Source: Albifimbria verrucaria (lineage: Eukaryota > Ascomycota > Sordariomycetes > Hypocreales > Stachybotryaceae). Taken from it: a stretch of DNA of 64,000 bases. The DNA is taken from positions 3,906,001 to 3,970,000 of the forward strand of contig JAHREC010000013.1 in NCBI GenBank assembly GCA_020081605.1, given 5' to 3'. Positions within the stretch are counted from its first letter, which is position 1; each line of letters begins with the position of its first letter. The translations under genes and the position numbers were made by a program. The notes beneath the pieces are model-generated. The model worked only from the letters and a program-made list of their open reading frames with translations. It made no database searches and was not told where the DNA came from. Below are positions 36,451 through 47,421 of this stretch, piece after piece.

Positions 36451-37364
36451 GGTGAGTGAAGAGCCGGAGGTGCAGCAGAAGTTGGATACAACGGACGAAG
36501 GGAAGAAGGATGTGCGCAGGAGCGAGACGGAGCCGTGTATATATGAGTAGCGCAAGCAACGTTGGATTTTTGCTGACGGACGGAATTACGACATAGGCAT
36601 TAGAAGAATAGAGGAGAAGCTGAAGCAATCAAGATCCACACATGCGGAGCCCCAGTTTTGGTCGAGGCCGGACCGCAATTCCTGTGGACCTACGGTGCTT
36701 GTGTTGAACACAACCAGCCCTACTAAGTGGGTGACGGTGATGATGATGTACCAGGGTAGTGAGTGAGAAGAGAGGAGCTTGGCACCGTATCAGACAGAAG
36801 GTGGGAAAGGGACCAAAAGATAATGATAAAAACGCAACGATGAAGGACGGAAAAGATGGCAGAAGCAAAGCCAATTGCAGTAGCGTGCGTTGCAAAAATT
36901 GGAGCTGGTTAAAGCGAGCACACGATCACGACACCATTAACTTCCGTGAACCGGCGACAGCGGGGTTCCTTTTGCTTTACCGAGCTTGTACGTCACGGTC
37001 ACGGTTGCTGCTGGTCTTTGGGAGCCGCCGGGCTTTTGGGGAGGAGGGGGTTCCGCAGATACCAAGGTACGTACTCCCTTGCCCCGGATTGGGTAATAAG
37101 TGACTAAGGTTGCCCAAAAGGAGCTGGAGCTGTCTTGGGTGTATCTCAGGGTACGTACCGGCTAGCCAGAAAAGAAGCCGCGGTTCTGGAGAGGGTTTTG
37201 TGGGAAACGCAGCATCGACGTATTTCTTGCCGAACTCACGACGGTTGAAAAGGAGGCTTTGCTGGATATCAAGCTCACCCGTGGAAACTACTGCCATTTG
37301 AAGTAAGCAATTGGAAAATTTGAATCACTTAGCAAGCCAAGGCACTTTTATATCAAAGCCGAAT
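36451..37364. promoter_or_regulatory. Shared divergent promoter region, methyltransferase / SDR
   Basis: This 914-bp gap separates the starts of two genes transcribed away from each other. It contains GGTACGTAC-type elements near 37064 and 37150. No TATA box or named binding site can be assigned with confidence. A minus-strand open frame at 36977-37297 (106 codons) shows no recognisable family. Confidence 0.5.
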
Positions 37365-38418
37365 ATGGATTCTGAGAGCTTGTTCAACGTCAAGGTAGGA
37401 GAGCTCCCAGCAGAGATGCCTCGGCTCCGCGACTTTGATATCTGACTCTGCTGTCTATAGGGCAAGGTGGCCCTCGTCACCGGCGGTAAGCAAACATCAT
37501 GTTACTCCATTGCGTCTTGACAGAACGAGGCACCAGCCTTAGCAAGATAAGACGACAGCCGCGGCGGCCTTGGGAGCAATGACCGGCTAACACATATCTC
37601 GTCTGCAGGTGCCAAGGGCATCGGCCGCATGATCGCCGAGGGCTTCATCGCCAACGGCGCAAAGGTCTATGTCTCCGGCCGCGACGCCGAGGCCTGCCAC
37701 CGTGCCGTTGAGGAACTCTCGCGCGTCGCCCGCCACGGCGCCTCTGCGCACGCCCTGCCCGCCAACCTGCAGCACCTTGAGGAGTGCGAGCGCCTGGCCG
37801 CCGACCTGGCTGCCCGGGAGCCCGCCGGTCTGCACGTCCTCGTCAACAACGCCGGCGCCACCTGGGGTGCCGACATTGAGAAGTACCCCGACTCCGCCTG
37901 GTCCAAGGTCCTCACCCTCAACCTGCAGCGCGTCTTCTCCTGACCCAGCTGCTGCTCCCGCAGCTCCAGCGCGCCGCCGAGGGCAAGGGCGCCGACCCGG
38001 CCGCCGTGATCCACATCGGCAGCATCGACGGCCTGCGTGTGCCGGCCCTGCAGAACTACGCCTACGCCGCCAGCAAGGCTGGGCTTCACCACCTGTCGCG
38101 AGCCCTGGCCCGCGAGCTGGGCCCCGCAACATCACCAGCAACGTGCTCGCGTGCGGGCCGTTCCCGACCAAGATGATGAAGGCTGTCCTCGACTCCACCG
38201 GCGACGTGCTCAACGCCGAGATCCCGCTGGGCCGTATTGGACGTGGCGGTGACGTTGCCGGAGCGTGTCTCTTCCTCGCCAGCAAGGCAGGGTAAGTCCA
38301 TATTCTGCCGAAAGTGACAACGGAGATAACCATATGCTAATCGCCGCTGTGCAGTGCGTTCTGCAACGGTGCTACCATCAGGCTAGATGGTGGCGCCTCG
38401 CTTGTGTCTAAAATCTGA
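37365..38418 (+). CDS. Short-chain dehydrogenase/reductase, RhlG-like (two apparent deletions)
   Basis: Classical NAD(P)-dependent SDR. Four exons: 37365-37394, 37461-37485, 37609-38291 and 38355-38418, all GT-AG. MDSESLFNVKGKVALVTGGA leads into the cofactor motif TGGAKGIG, followed by NNAGATWG, the catalytic Ser in IHIGSIDGLRVP, and YAYAASKAGLHHL with Tyr and Lys of the YxxxK motif. The C-terminus is NGATIRLDGGASLVSKI. The frame breaks at CC 37939-37940 and CCCC 38122-38125; restored length is 804 nt (267 residues), normal for the family. The MDSESLFNV start and the motif spacing recall fungal relatives of bacterial RhlG (beta-ketoacyl reductases), but the substrate is not readable. GC content of the third exon is clearly higher than in neighbouring genes. 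Confidence 0.92.
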
Positions 38419-39218
38419 GTGGTTGGATTAGCCTGGCATGTTGCATACAATCAAGCAGGACCGGCGACACAAGGCCGCCCTGCGCTCGATGTCCCCATTC
38501 GGAGTGGGCGTTGGACGGTTAGGCGATGCTGTACAATGAAGCAATCTAGTACCGTGGCGTCGTTTGACGGAATTACACATGGCTATCATCATAGCAGATG
38601 GCAAACTAAGGCGAGCGTGGCATAAATGACGACAATATCAATAATTGTATTGCGGCGTGCACAGGGCACGTTTATATATACGTACTGAGTGGATAGATGA
38701 AAAGAAGCAAAGGGGTAAAAAAAAGACCAGATCATCATGACTTCGTGGTATATGCCAATACGCCAATTCCCAGTGTTGCACGCTCCGATTAAAAGACCCC
38801 AGATCCTGGGTGGATGGGACTCTGGTGTTGTCCCACGCTGCCGCGCAGCTCGCCCTCAATGCGCCTCCCGATATGCCCGCCTGGCTCGTGACAGCCGCCC
38901 CATAGTAGCAGCCACACTTAGATTAACCCACTATTCCGTGCTCTATTCGTATACGGTGTCGATTAAAGAAAGAGTATTTGCGGAAAAATTGGTGCAGCCT
39001 GAATATGCCCCGGCTATTCTCGCACCCTTGCCGATCCCGACGAGACGGGACCGGACGCGGCGCCTGGATGTAACGAATGGAAACCCCCACGGATGGGGTT
39101 ATGTGGTTCTTGTTTCAGTACCACGGTCGAGGCTGCACGTGAAGGGCAGGAAACGATTGCAATGTCTGTGTTTTCAACGCTGCATGCGGCAAGGCTTGAT
39201 TTGCGAATGGGGAGGACC
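38419..39218. other. Convergent intergenic region
   Basis: The 3' flanks of the SDR and the small minus-strand gene. An A-run near 38710 and AT-rich sequence at 38560-38720 fit polyadenylation. Nothing gene-like is seen. Confidence 0.5.
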
Positions 39219-39438
39219 CTAAGAGAGGCCGCAGGCTTCAAAGTCTCGGACCATGACGGCGACCTGGGCACGCTTGGCGGCCTCGGCGAGCAGGGTAAAG
39301 TCCTTGAGGAAAGGGTCGGTTGACGACGTCTTAGCCGGGGCAGGAATGGGGGCCTCGGCAACGAGGGCATGGTGTTGATGGGGACTGCTGGGTGGACGAG
39401 GTGGCCGAGGAGACGGAGCGGGTGTTGATGCCGTTCAT
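39219..39438 (-). CDS. Small hypothetical protein, about 73 residues (frame broken in a C-run)
   Basis: A short intronless reading that starts MNGINTRSVSSATSSTQQSP and ends FTLLAEAAKRAQVAVMVRDF followed by EACGLS and a TAG at 39221-39219. The two halves are in different frames; the join is at the GGGG of 39380-39383 on the plus strand, where two extra bases would give 222 nt. The first half is Ser/Thr-rich; the middle is Ala/Pro-rich (HALVAEAPIPAPAKTSS); the last 30 residues form a plausible amphipathic helix. I do not recognise the family. Support is only that both halves look protein-like, that the break is of the same kind as elsewhere, and that a very pyrimidine-rich leader (coding strand) precedes the ATG. 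Confidence 0.5.
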
Positions 39439-40120
39439 AGTGGCGGATTCTATGTGTTGGTATGGCCGGAAAAAGAACGAGAGACGACGGATACAATGAT
39501 CGAGTCGGCTTTGCTGGCGGAGAAGGAGAAGGAGAAGAAGAGAGGAGGAGAAGAAGCGGCGCGCGGAAAGGTTTGTGGAGCGAGGAAAAAAGTGTAAGAG
39601 GGGGAGAGAGAGAGGAAGAAGAGAAGAAAGGCGGCTCGGCTTGGAGGTAAATAAATTGAGTTGACGGGATTGAGGACGGAGAAGGATCGACGACGAAGCG
39701 TAGATTCAAAGGCGCCTTAGCTGGAAGCGGCTAAAGGGCGAAGCGAAAAAGAAAGTGATATGTCCGATAGACGCACGAAGTGGACTGCACTGGAGTGTCT
39801 GACGAGAATAGCACGGCTCACAAAAATTTTGTTATCTTAGTGAGAGAGACGGATGGAGACCTGATGGCGGGTTGATGGGAGATGTGATGTATCCCTCGCA
39901 GGTGAAATTTTCCCTTCCTTTTCTTTGCTTTCTTCTCCTTTCCCTTTCTTTTTTCTTCTTCTTCTTTCTTTCTTTTCCTGTGGAGAGAAAAGAGAGAAGA
40001 CGGGGAAAATGTGAGACAGGAGGAGAAAAAGGGACGAGGACAGGAGTTTATGATGTCTCCAACGTTTCTTTGCTTATTCCCCAGGATAGGAATGACGCAA
40101 GGGAGGGGTCGGTTGGTCGA

Positions 40121-40142
40121 GGCTCAGGCTCAGGCTCAGGCA
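40121..40142. repeat. GGCTCA hexamer repeat
   Basis: Three perfect GGCTCA copies plus a partial one, immediately before the decamer array at 40158. Confidence 0.8.
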
Positions 40143-40157
40143 CAGTGAATTGAGTCC

Positions 40158-40204
40158 GGTACAGTGCAGTACGGTGCGGTACGGTGCGGTACAATGCAGT
40201 ACGC
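40158..40204. repeat. Decamer array, GGTACRGTGC type
   Basis: Four and a half copies of a 10-bp unit: GGTACAGTGC, AGTACGGTGC, GGTACGGTGC, GGTACAATGC and AGTACGC. Each unit contains a GTAC core spaced by 10 bp, close to one helical turn. Confidence 0.85.
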
Positions 40205-40551
40205 GCCACGAGAACCAGTCGGTGCCAAGGCCGGGCAGCGCAGTGTATGCGAGCGTCTTGGTCCGGGGTAGAGCGAGGGAAAGTCGTGTATCTCGGGGTA
40301 ATGATGTGTAGGCCTTGCTGTACACGCGCCCCCTAGTCCAGTGGATGTCGTATAGTGTGCTGTGCAGTGTGCAGGCAGGGCAAGGAAGAGAAAGAAGAAT
40401 ATCCTGGGTCGATGGAACAGAAAGCCGAGGGACAAGCCTTTTGGGGTCTGTCTTCGCGCCTCGGGCAGGGTCGGCTTTATTATGTCTGCCTGCCTGTCTG
40501 TCTGTTCTGTCTTTCTGTCTGCTTGGATCTGATCTGATCTGCTTTGCTTTA

Positions 40552-40580
40552 CTTTTGCTTTTGCTTTTGCTTTTGCTTTG
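40552..40580. repeat. CTTTTG hexamer microsatellite
   Basis: About five units of CTTTTG with a terminal CTTTG, in a pyrimidine-rich neighbourhood. A similar CTTTTG run occurs near 44430-44455. Confidence 0.8.
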
Positions 40581-41076
40581 TTCCGTCCTGACGTATGCAA
40601 ACGGGGCCTCGTCCTGCGCAGGAAAAAGGGTGTGGGCTGGTTGGAGAATCTGCCGAGGTACCTTTGGACGGAGGCACTGTACTTGCAATCTAAGGCGCCC
40701 GTGGGGGTGACAGACAACGTCCGTCCGGGAAAAAGACAACGAGGGCAGAAGGGACAAGGAAGAGCGGACTAAGATAGCTCCAGGTGTGGCGGCCTGGCCT
40801 GCAATGAGCGAGTTTGAGGTGTGGGGGCTACTATTGTTTCTTCCTGATGCTCTGACGATGTTGATGTCGACGATCAGGGCCGGCTGAGACCCTTGGCAGC
40901 GAGCTTTCTTTTCTTTCTCTGTCTCCAAGATGAGCAGCACGATGGGGGCAGGACAGGACAAGGCATGTCCGGACGATCAAGACGTATTATATGTACGGCT
41001 CTAGCAGGAGCACCTGTTCCAAGCGATAGAGGGTGGTAGTGTGAAGGATCCTGCCCTGCTTGACAGGCATGCGCAT

Positions 41077-41106
41077 ACAGACAGACAGACAGACAGGCAG
41101 ACAGAC
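41077..41106. repeat. ACAG tetranucleotide microsatellite
   Basis: ACAG units with one GCAG variant across 30 bp. Confidence 0.85.
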
Positions 41107-42341
41107 ATGGATGGGGATAAGACGAACGATCCGCAAGGGGCATAGCATGCACAACCAATGTACCTACCTCCAGATAGCAAGTCGTCTGCCCGTCTGTCCT
41201 GATCGAGCACAGCACATTATACCTTGCTTCCAATACATACATACACTCACACACCAACTCAAGGGAGCCACCGTTACCATGAGAGATAAACAAACCAAAG
41301 CAAGGAAGAGAAAGAGAGGGAGAAAAAAAGGGCCCATCATAGACAAAGCAGATCCCCGGCTTCTTCCATTGTGCATGACAAAGTGCAGAAAAAACGGCCG
41401 AAGAGACCGATCGGGTTGTCACCACATCCGCGTCCCGGGCGATGGATGGTGACTTACATGACACCTCCTACTGCACTGCATAGCACATACTATAGCACTA
41501 CCTGCTAACGTTACTACTACTACTACTGCTACTACGCACTACACGCTACACCAACCCACCCACTCACCACTCACGGCATCTTCCATTTACAGCACCTCCT
41601 TACGCTACACGCACAATTGCTCCAGAACGGCAGTCGAAACGAACCACGCAGCCTTCAACGTGCCCTCTCCTCCAGCGCACACGGACAAATCACAAACGCC
41701 GGAGCCACCACAAACTGCCTGAATCGGCTGCTCTTCCTTATTGACGGAGCCACAGGGCGGGCCCGTGGGCCCATGAGCGCCAGCGATACAGCAGAGGTGG
41801 AGCTTCGCCCACAGAAGTGGGACGGCTCCAGAACGAGAGAAATGAGCCGGTTATTGACTTGCCCTCAGAAAGACCGAGAGATTAACCTGATGCGCCTTGC
41901 CAGACCAGCCCTCGGAGCCAATATCGTCATACTGGCCCCAGGTCACCCGTCTCGTCACGAGACCGCCGCTTCGACCGAATCGTCTGTGCTGCGCTGCCTC
42001 GCCCTCCGTTTTCCTCGAACGAGGCCACGGACGGCTGTTCCCTCGACTCGAGGCCCGCCCGCGCCCACTCGGCACTTGCCTCTTGTTCTGTTCTGTCTTC
42101 TGGTCTTCACCCCCGTTCCGCCTGTTGTCTGCATGGAACCGATTGGCGGGGGTTAATGGAATTAGGGACGGGCGACGCATGACGGACGAGAAGGCCCTTG
42201 GTCTTGCATCAGAGACATGCGTGCGCGGATGGACAGGAAGATCCAGACAGAGAGCGAGAGAACAAGCTGCGCGCGCCCGGTACTGTAGCAGCACTGCACC
42301 GTGGGGCCGGCTTGACACATGAATGAGCAGCACAACAGCAT

Positions 42342-42367
42342 TGTGTGCGTGTGTGCGTGTGTGTGCC
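42342..42367. repeat. GTGTGC / GT microsatellite
   Basis: Alternating purine-pyrimidine run of GTGTGC and GT units over 26 bp, a sequence type capable of Z-DNA. Confidence 0.75.
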
Positions 42368-44130
42368 TCTCCGATAGGCGGGCAGGCAAGGCAGGCTCGT
42401 CGGATAGGATAAACCAGTACGGATGTATGATGAGTGAACCAGGAACAAAGCCCCTTCGGGAACACGGGCTGGGAAACCGGAAGCGCGCGTCAGACATCAC
42501 GACCATAACCCCACGCACACCTTGTAGCTTAACACTTCTCACTTCTCTGCTGCTGCTGCTCCTCACCAGATCCAGCCATCGATCCCCAGCCTTATTAAGA
42601 GGCAAACTTAAAGAAGGGGTAAGAACAATTACCGGGCCACGGTAAAGGGGAAAGACGTGTGCCAGCCACTGCACGCATGGCCCTGGGCCTCCCTCTCCCC
42701 GGATGGTACGCCTCGCCGTCGCAGTGCAGACGGCCTTTGCATGTTACGAAGAAACAAACATGCTGCACCAAGCAGCCACGCCTGCAAGCCAGGCGTCGGC
42801 ACTCCTCGAAGGGGGTGGTAAGGGGCCTTCTGCTTGCTGGCCTCCTGTACGGCGGTGTTAGGTGTCTAAGTGGTTGCGCCCACACACCCAGACGCAGGAC
42901 GGCAGATGGGACAAATGCAAATCAACCGTTTGGGCCCTCGATGGATGGGGTGCTTTGCATTGTTGCAGATGTTGATCAGCAGTGGCACCACCATCACCAG
43001 TTTGCGTCTCGCTTTCCCCCTCTGCTCTGCTCTGCTCCACGGACGACCCAGACCCATCGTCATGATCGGAGAAATTGGCCCTTGCTCCAATTTAGAGTAC
43101 ACACACTTTTTCCTTCTTTCGTTTCCACAAGAAACAACACGGAGAAATTTCGTGTCTTGCGATGGCTAGCTCCTTGGCAAATCTCGGTGCACGTCGGATA
43201 TTCGGGAGGCTACCCTTTTGGCGCCGGAAAAAGATTTACATCGAGCGCCAATGCCAAAGTGCAAGGAAGAGAAAGGCGGAAAAAGAAGAAGCGCGCGAGT
43301 GGTAGCGCCATTGGACGTTGCGGATATCATAATGGACTAATAAATGGATCGATCTCTATCCGCAGGTCTTCATTCGTGACGAGGTCGGCCCGGGATCGTT
43401 ACAAGGTGGAGCTTTGCGGAGGGTGGGCACGCCCGCTTGTATCATGCTTACGTCCCTGTCTAGCCTGGACCCTTGAGATGGATGGTCTTTGAATTTTTCC
43501 ATTCTTCGTCTTCTTCTCCCGCGACGCCCGCCCGTTGGAAGGGGACCCACCGGGACTTGTCGAGTAGGCTCGGCCTGTGTCCGTGATGCGATACACGGAC
43601 GGAGCACCGCCGTCAAACGACCGATGAGCGACCGCTGGCCCCCTTTCGGTTCTGTCCTCTCTTCTCTCTGGAGGATCGGACGTATCGCGACAGGAGCGAG
43701 ATGGGGAAATAGATCCAAAAGCGTAACAAAGTACAGGCCCTAAACCATGGATAGCCCGTGGTGCCTGTGTTGTCTGCATGGATCTAGCTTTAGCCACGGA
43801 ATGCAGGTAGATGATGCAGCAAGAGAGGCACATCTTCCGATGCGTCCTCCCTTCCTCCCCCTTGCCAACACCCTAAATCCGGCCACGTACAGTGGCACTC
43901 TGGACAGTGGTTCAGTACCGTGCCGGGTCGCCATCCGATGCGGTGGCCCACCGTCGTTCCCGGTCGGAAATGACGAGATCTGGGCGTCGTGAACGCCAGA
44001 ACCAGAAGGACCCTTTGGCCGTGTTCCGGCGTTGCATCAAGTGGCATCGTGTCGGGCATAAAAGCCGACATGGGTCGGTATGCAGACGGTACTGTATCTG
44101 CACACACGTGCATCCACAGACGTTGCATGA

Positions 44131-44195
44131 CATGGCATGGCATAACATAGCATAGCATAGAATAGCATAGCATAGGATAGGATAGCGTGGCATAA
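44131..44195. repeat. CATAG pentamer minisatellite, 13 units
   Basis: Thirteen consecutive 5-bp units: CATGG twice, CATAA, CATAG three times, AATAG, CATAG twice, GATAG twice, CGTGG and CATAA. The period is kept exactly throughout even though units vary. Confidence 0.85.
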
Positions 44196-45512
44196 CAGAG
44201 GTAATAGTAATAGAGCGTAACATAACGCCCGGCGAGCTTGTTTTCCTGAGAGAAGCTCATGCCACCGTGGTGCCATGTCCTGCCACCACCGTCCGTTGCA
44301 TTCCTCGACGATCGGGGGCAGAGGGGGCTCATCGTCATCCCGCGGGAACGTCGGGTTTCTCTCCGGGCGGCGCGTGCTAGGTAATTAGCCAACCTGTCAT
44401 GGCCAAGTCGACGGATGAAGTTTGCCCTTGCTTTTGCTTTTGCTTTGCCTTTGCCTGCCTACTAGCCGCGGTACCACAAGCCTAGGCTGCGATCATCGCC
44501 GTTCCACTCGAGGGATACATGGTCTAGACTCATGCAGCCCTGCAAACGGCTTGTACCTTATTTGTAATTCAGCCGATTATGGTGCGTCAGGGGTGGAGCA
44601 TTTTCCCGAGCGCTGCGTTTCTGGCGCAGGACCCTTTTCTTGAAGGCTCAAGGCAGACCAAGGCCAGGGACCTGTTCTGTTCCGTGTACCTACTGTACCT
44701 TGCTCCAACGGCAAGCAACGGACACTGTCCTGTACTGTAGTTGCCAGTGTGCCGTGTGGCACTGCAACTGTCCTATACCACGCTGCACACTGCCGAGGAC
44801 GCAGCAGTAAAACAGGGACGGCAAGCAGCGAAGGGTAAGAGTAAGAACAAGAGTCGATTAACATTGATATTTTATTCGAATAAAATAACCATGTAGTCCG
44901 AATAAACAGGAGAAATAAATTCTCGTATTAATCTTATCAATCATGTAATACTTTTCTGCTGTACTTTTCAACGGACATGCTTCTCTCAGAAATCAATCAA
45001 TGGCTTACATGATCTGCAGTCCTCTTTTGCTTCAGTCAACGTTACCACGTAACTGCGCTGCAACAGCGCTGCAGCAGCGTTGCACCTCGCAGAAATACAT
45101 TCCCCTTGCGTCCAAGAGATCCCGCTGCCCGGACTCACCCTCTCCCAATACCACGCTGCTTTTGTATCAACGTCATGTATGCTGCCTACCTAGGTGACTG
45201 ACTGGCCGACTGGCTGACCGGCTACAACCGTCGCCCTCTTCCGCCCGCCGAGTCCTTGCATTCACCGCGCATACACCTGCTGCGCTGTGCTGTACCCGCA
45301 CGTCCGTACATAGTAGCTACCTACCTATCTAACAGACACACACACATACGTACATGCCTACATACAAGGCCCATATCTTTATGCATACCACCGCCGCGCA
45401 CCCTTAGACCTTTTTCCTTCAGCTGCGCCCTCGCTCACCGACTTTCTCGAACCGGTCGCGGCCCTGCCCACCCAAGCGAGGGCGAGGGAAGACAGGGACC
45501 GTTGTTCCGTCT

Positions 45513-45532
45513 GGATATCGATATCGATATCG
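45513..45532. repeat. GATATC repeat
   Basis: Three overlapping GATATCGATATC units, a self-complementary run in the CT-rich leader of the SAM35-like gene. Confidence 0.75.
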
Positions 45533-45728
45533 GCAAAAGGACTTACTGTGCTATGCACCATGTAGGCGCCTGGATCCCTTTTGGCAATTTGCTTGCTCAG
45601 GGTCCACTTTCTCCTTCTGCCCCCGGAGCCCTTCCCGCTACTTGCTGCCCCTGCGGGTCGTCCTGGGTCTTTTTTCCACCTTCCGACCAGCCCATCGGCT
45701 CCTTTCCTCCCGAGCATCCTCCGAAACC

Positions 45729-46757
45729 ATGACCGCCGCCGCCGTCGCCGCGCCTCCTGAGCCCCGGGCTGGTTCGCCGTCCCGGTCCCCGTCCGTGAGC
45801 TCTTCAAGCGCTTCCCCTTCACGTCTACCCGGCCGAGCCCTTGCCTCTTCGCGCCACCGTCTCGTCCTCCTCTTCCTCGTCGCGTCCGCGCCTCTTCGTC
45901 TTCTCCAACCATGGCGACGCCCACGATGGCCGTCCCAGCTTCAACCCGTCCTGTCTGAAGTGGCAGGCATGTTCACATCTTGAAATCTACCCTTTGCCTC
46001 CCACCGTCAGCCTACTAACGCAAGCCGTGCCCAGACTCTCCTAAGGATAGCCGGCGTCGATGTCGAGCTCGTCCCTCCAACAACCACGCCTCTCCCTCCG
46101 GCGCCCTTCCCTTCCTCCTGCCGCCGTCGCCTGCCCCCAACGCTTCCGCCTCGCCCTTGACCGGCTCAAGGATCGGACAGTACGCGAAGCAAAAGGCCCC
46201 TGACCTGTTGAAGGACCAGACTCACGCCCGTCTGGCGGCCTACCAGGCTCTTCTCACTCAGAACATTCGTCCGGCTTGGGTACGTCAACCTACGTAGCCC
46301 CCAAATGCCTTCCCTACCGTGCTTCAACTAATCTGGGTTTCCTATACAGTTGTACTCTCTATATCTCCTCCCAGCAAACGACTCTCTCCTCGCCGACTTG
46401 TACCTCCCTTCCTCTCCCGTGCTGCGACTTCCGCTCCGTCACACGCTCCACGACGCTGCCACTGCCGAGATCCTCAAAACCACTCGTCGAGCCACCATTT
46501 CTCCGGGCCAGCTCTATGCTGATGCTACGGCAGCTTTCCGAGCCCTGTCCGTCCTCCTTGGCGACGATGACTGGTTCTTTGGAAGCGACCACCCCGGCGC
46601 TTTCGATGCGGATGTCTTCGCCTACACACATCTCATTCTCGACGCCGACCTGGGCTGGCAGGATACCGCCCTGGCGGAATGCTTGACCCCGTTTGAAAAT
46701 TTGGTGCAACACAGAGCAAGACTGTATGAGAGGTGTTGGACGGACGCGACTAAATAA
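45729..46757 (+). CDS. SAM35: Sam35/metaxin-like mitochondrial outer-membrane protein (three apparent deletions)
   Basis: Cytosol-facing subunit of the SAM complex that inserts beta-barrel proteins into the mitochondrial outer membrane. The start ATG (45729) gives MTAAAVAAPPEPRAGSP, then the fungal family blocks ELFKRFPFHVYP, RPRLFVFSNHGD, GRPSFNPSCLKWQTLLRIAG, NNHASPSGALPFLLPP and YQALLTQNIRPAW. The C-terminal GST-like helical domain runs from LYSLYLLPANDSLL through LGDDDWFFGSDHPGAFDADV to FAYTHLILDADLGWQD. Introns are 45967-46034, which has a GC donor (CAG/GCATGT) and branch site CTAAC, and 46280-46349. Frame breaks lie in about 45762-45789, about 45824-45831 and CCC 46073-46075; with three bases added the sum is 894 nt (297 residues). 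Assignment to Sam35 rather than Sam37/metaxin-1 rests on my memory of the fungal family, so the subunit name is less certain than the class. Confidence 0.8.
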
Positions 46758-47421
46758 CCCTCCCGAAACGCTACATTAGATGTATTCGGTGGCCATTGCT
46801 GGTATTAAAATCTGTATCATAACATATACAATAGCATGTACAATAGTAAAGACCGACGGTGGATATAGACGTGTAACACTAAGGGAATGTTCACCTTATT
46901 TTAAATGCAAGAAAATGCGATAATAGGTCGTATTTAGTGCTCGTGACCATTACAAGCCAGCATTACGCCTACATATGTCCTTCGTTCAACGACGTCTCTC
47001 CATGCCAGAGTTCCCTTGAGCATCTATTAATGCGCTAGCCATCATCCTAATCAACAAATGACAAGGGCCATGATATATCCGTTGCCACTCGCCCGCTGAA
47101 TAACCAATACAAGGCAGGCACGCCACAGGAAGAACCGGAAAACAAGGAGGGACGAGATGAGTTGAGAGAATTGCCGTACCGGTAGTTGAACGCCCTACTA
47201 ATTCGAACCGGAAAACCCAGACCCCGCCTAAGATGCAGCCTCAAACAAGATAACGCAAGCGTCAATGGGACCATTCAGTTGTCAACATGGCGCCGAACTC
47301 CGATACAGGTGGCCCGCACATGTAGCGGACCACGACTGAATAAGCCATCAAGTGGCGTGACCAAGGCGATAATGACACTTCGTGCCATAAGCGCAGCTAG
47401 CCCGCTGCCCTAGAACCCTCG
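46758..47421. other. Convergent 3' intergenic region
   Basis: Between the stops of SAM35-like (+) and GID1-like (-). AT-rich at 46780-46940, as expected of terminators and polyadenylation. Nothing gene-like. Confidence 0.55.

Larger units (their letters stand above)
39439..45728. other. 6.3-kb intergenic region rich in simple repeats
   Basis: The stretch 39460-39660 is purine-rich on the plus strand, and 39890-39990 pyrimidine-rich. It also carries short tandem repeats near 40121, 40158, 40552, 41077, 42342, 44131 and 45513. Long open frames exist (42659-43492 on +; 41851-42465 on -) but none has domain-like content. About 44860-45000 is AT-rich. The last kilobase is a CT-rich leader of the SAM35-like gene. 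I support no protein gene here. Confidence 0.5.

Noticed and set aside
36977..37297. 106-codon minus-strand frame in the methyltransferase/SDR promoter
   Set aside because: The beginning (MAVVSTGELDIQQSLL) looks protein-like but the rest does not, and no further exon was found.
41077..41106. Tandem ACAG array as a CRISPR-like structure
   Set aside because: Simple microsatellite with no spacers, in a eukaryotic genome.
41851..42465. 204-codon open frame on the minus strand overlapping a plus-strand one
   Set aside because: Both strands are open over the same bases and neither has recognisable content.
42659..43492. 277-codon open frame on the plus strand
   Set aside because: Low-complexity, Arg/His/Ser-rich composition, no domain, no splice context; expected by chance in GC-rich sequence.
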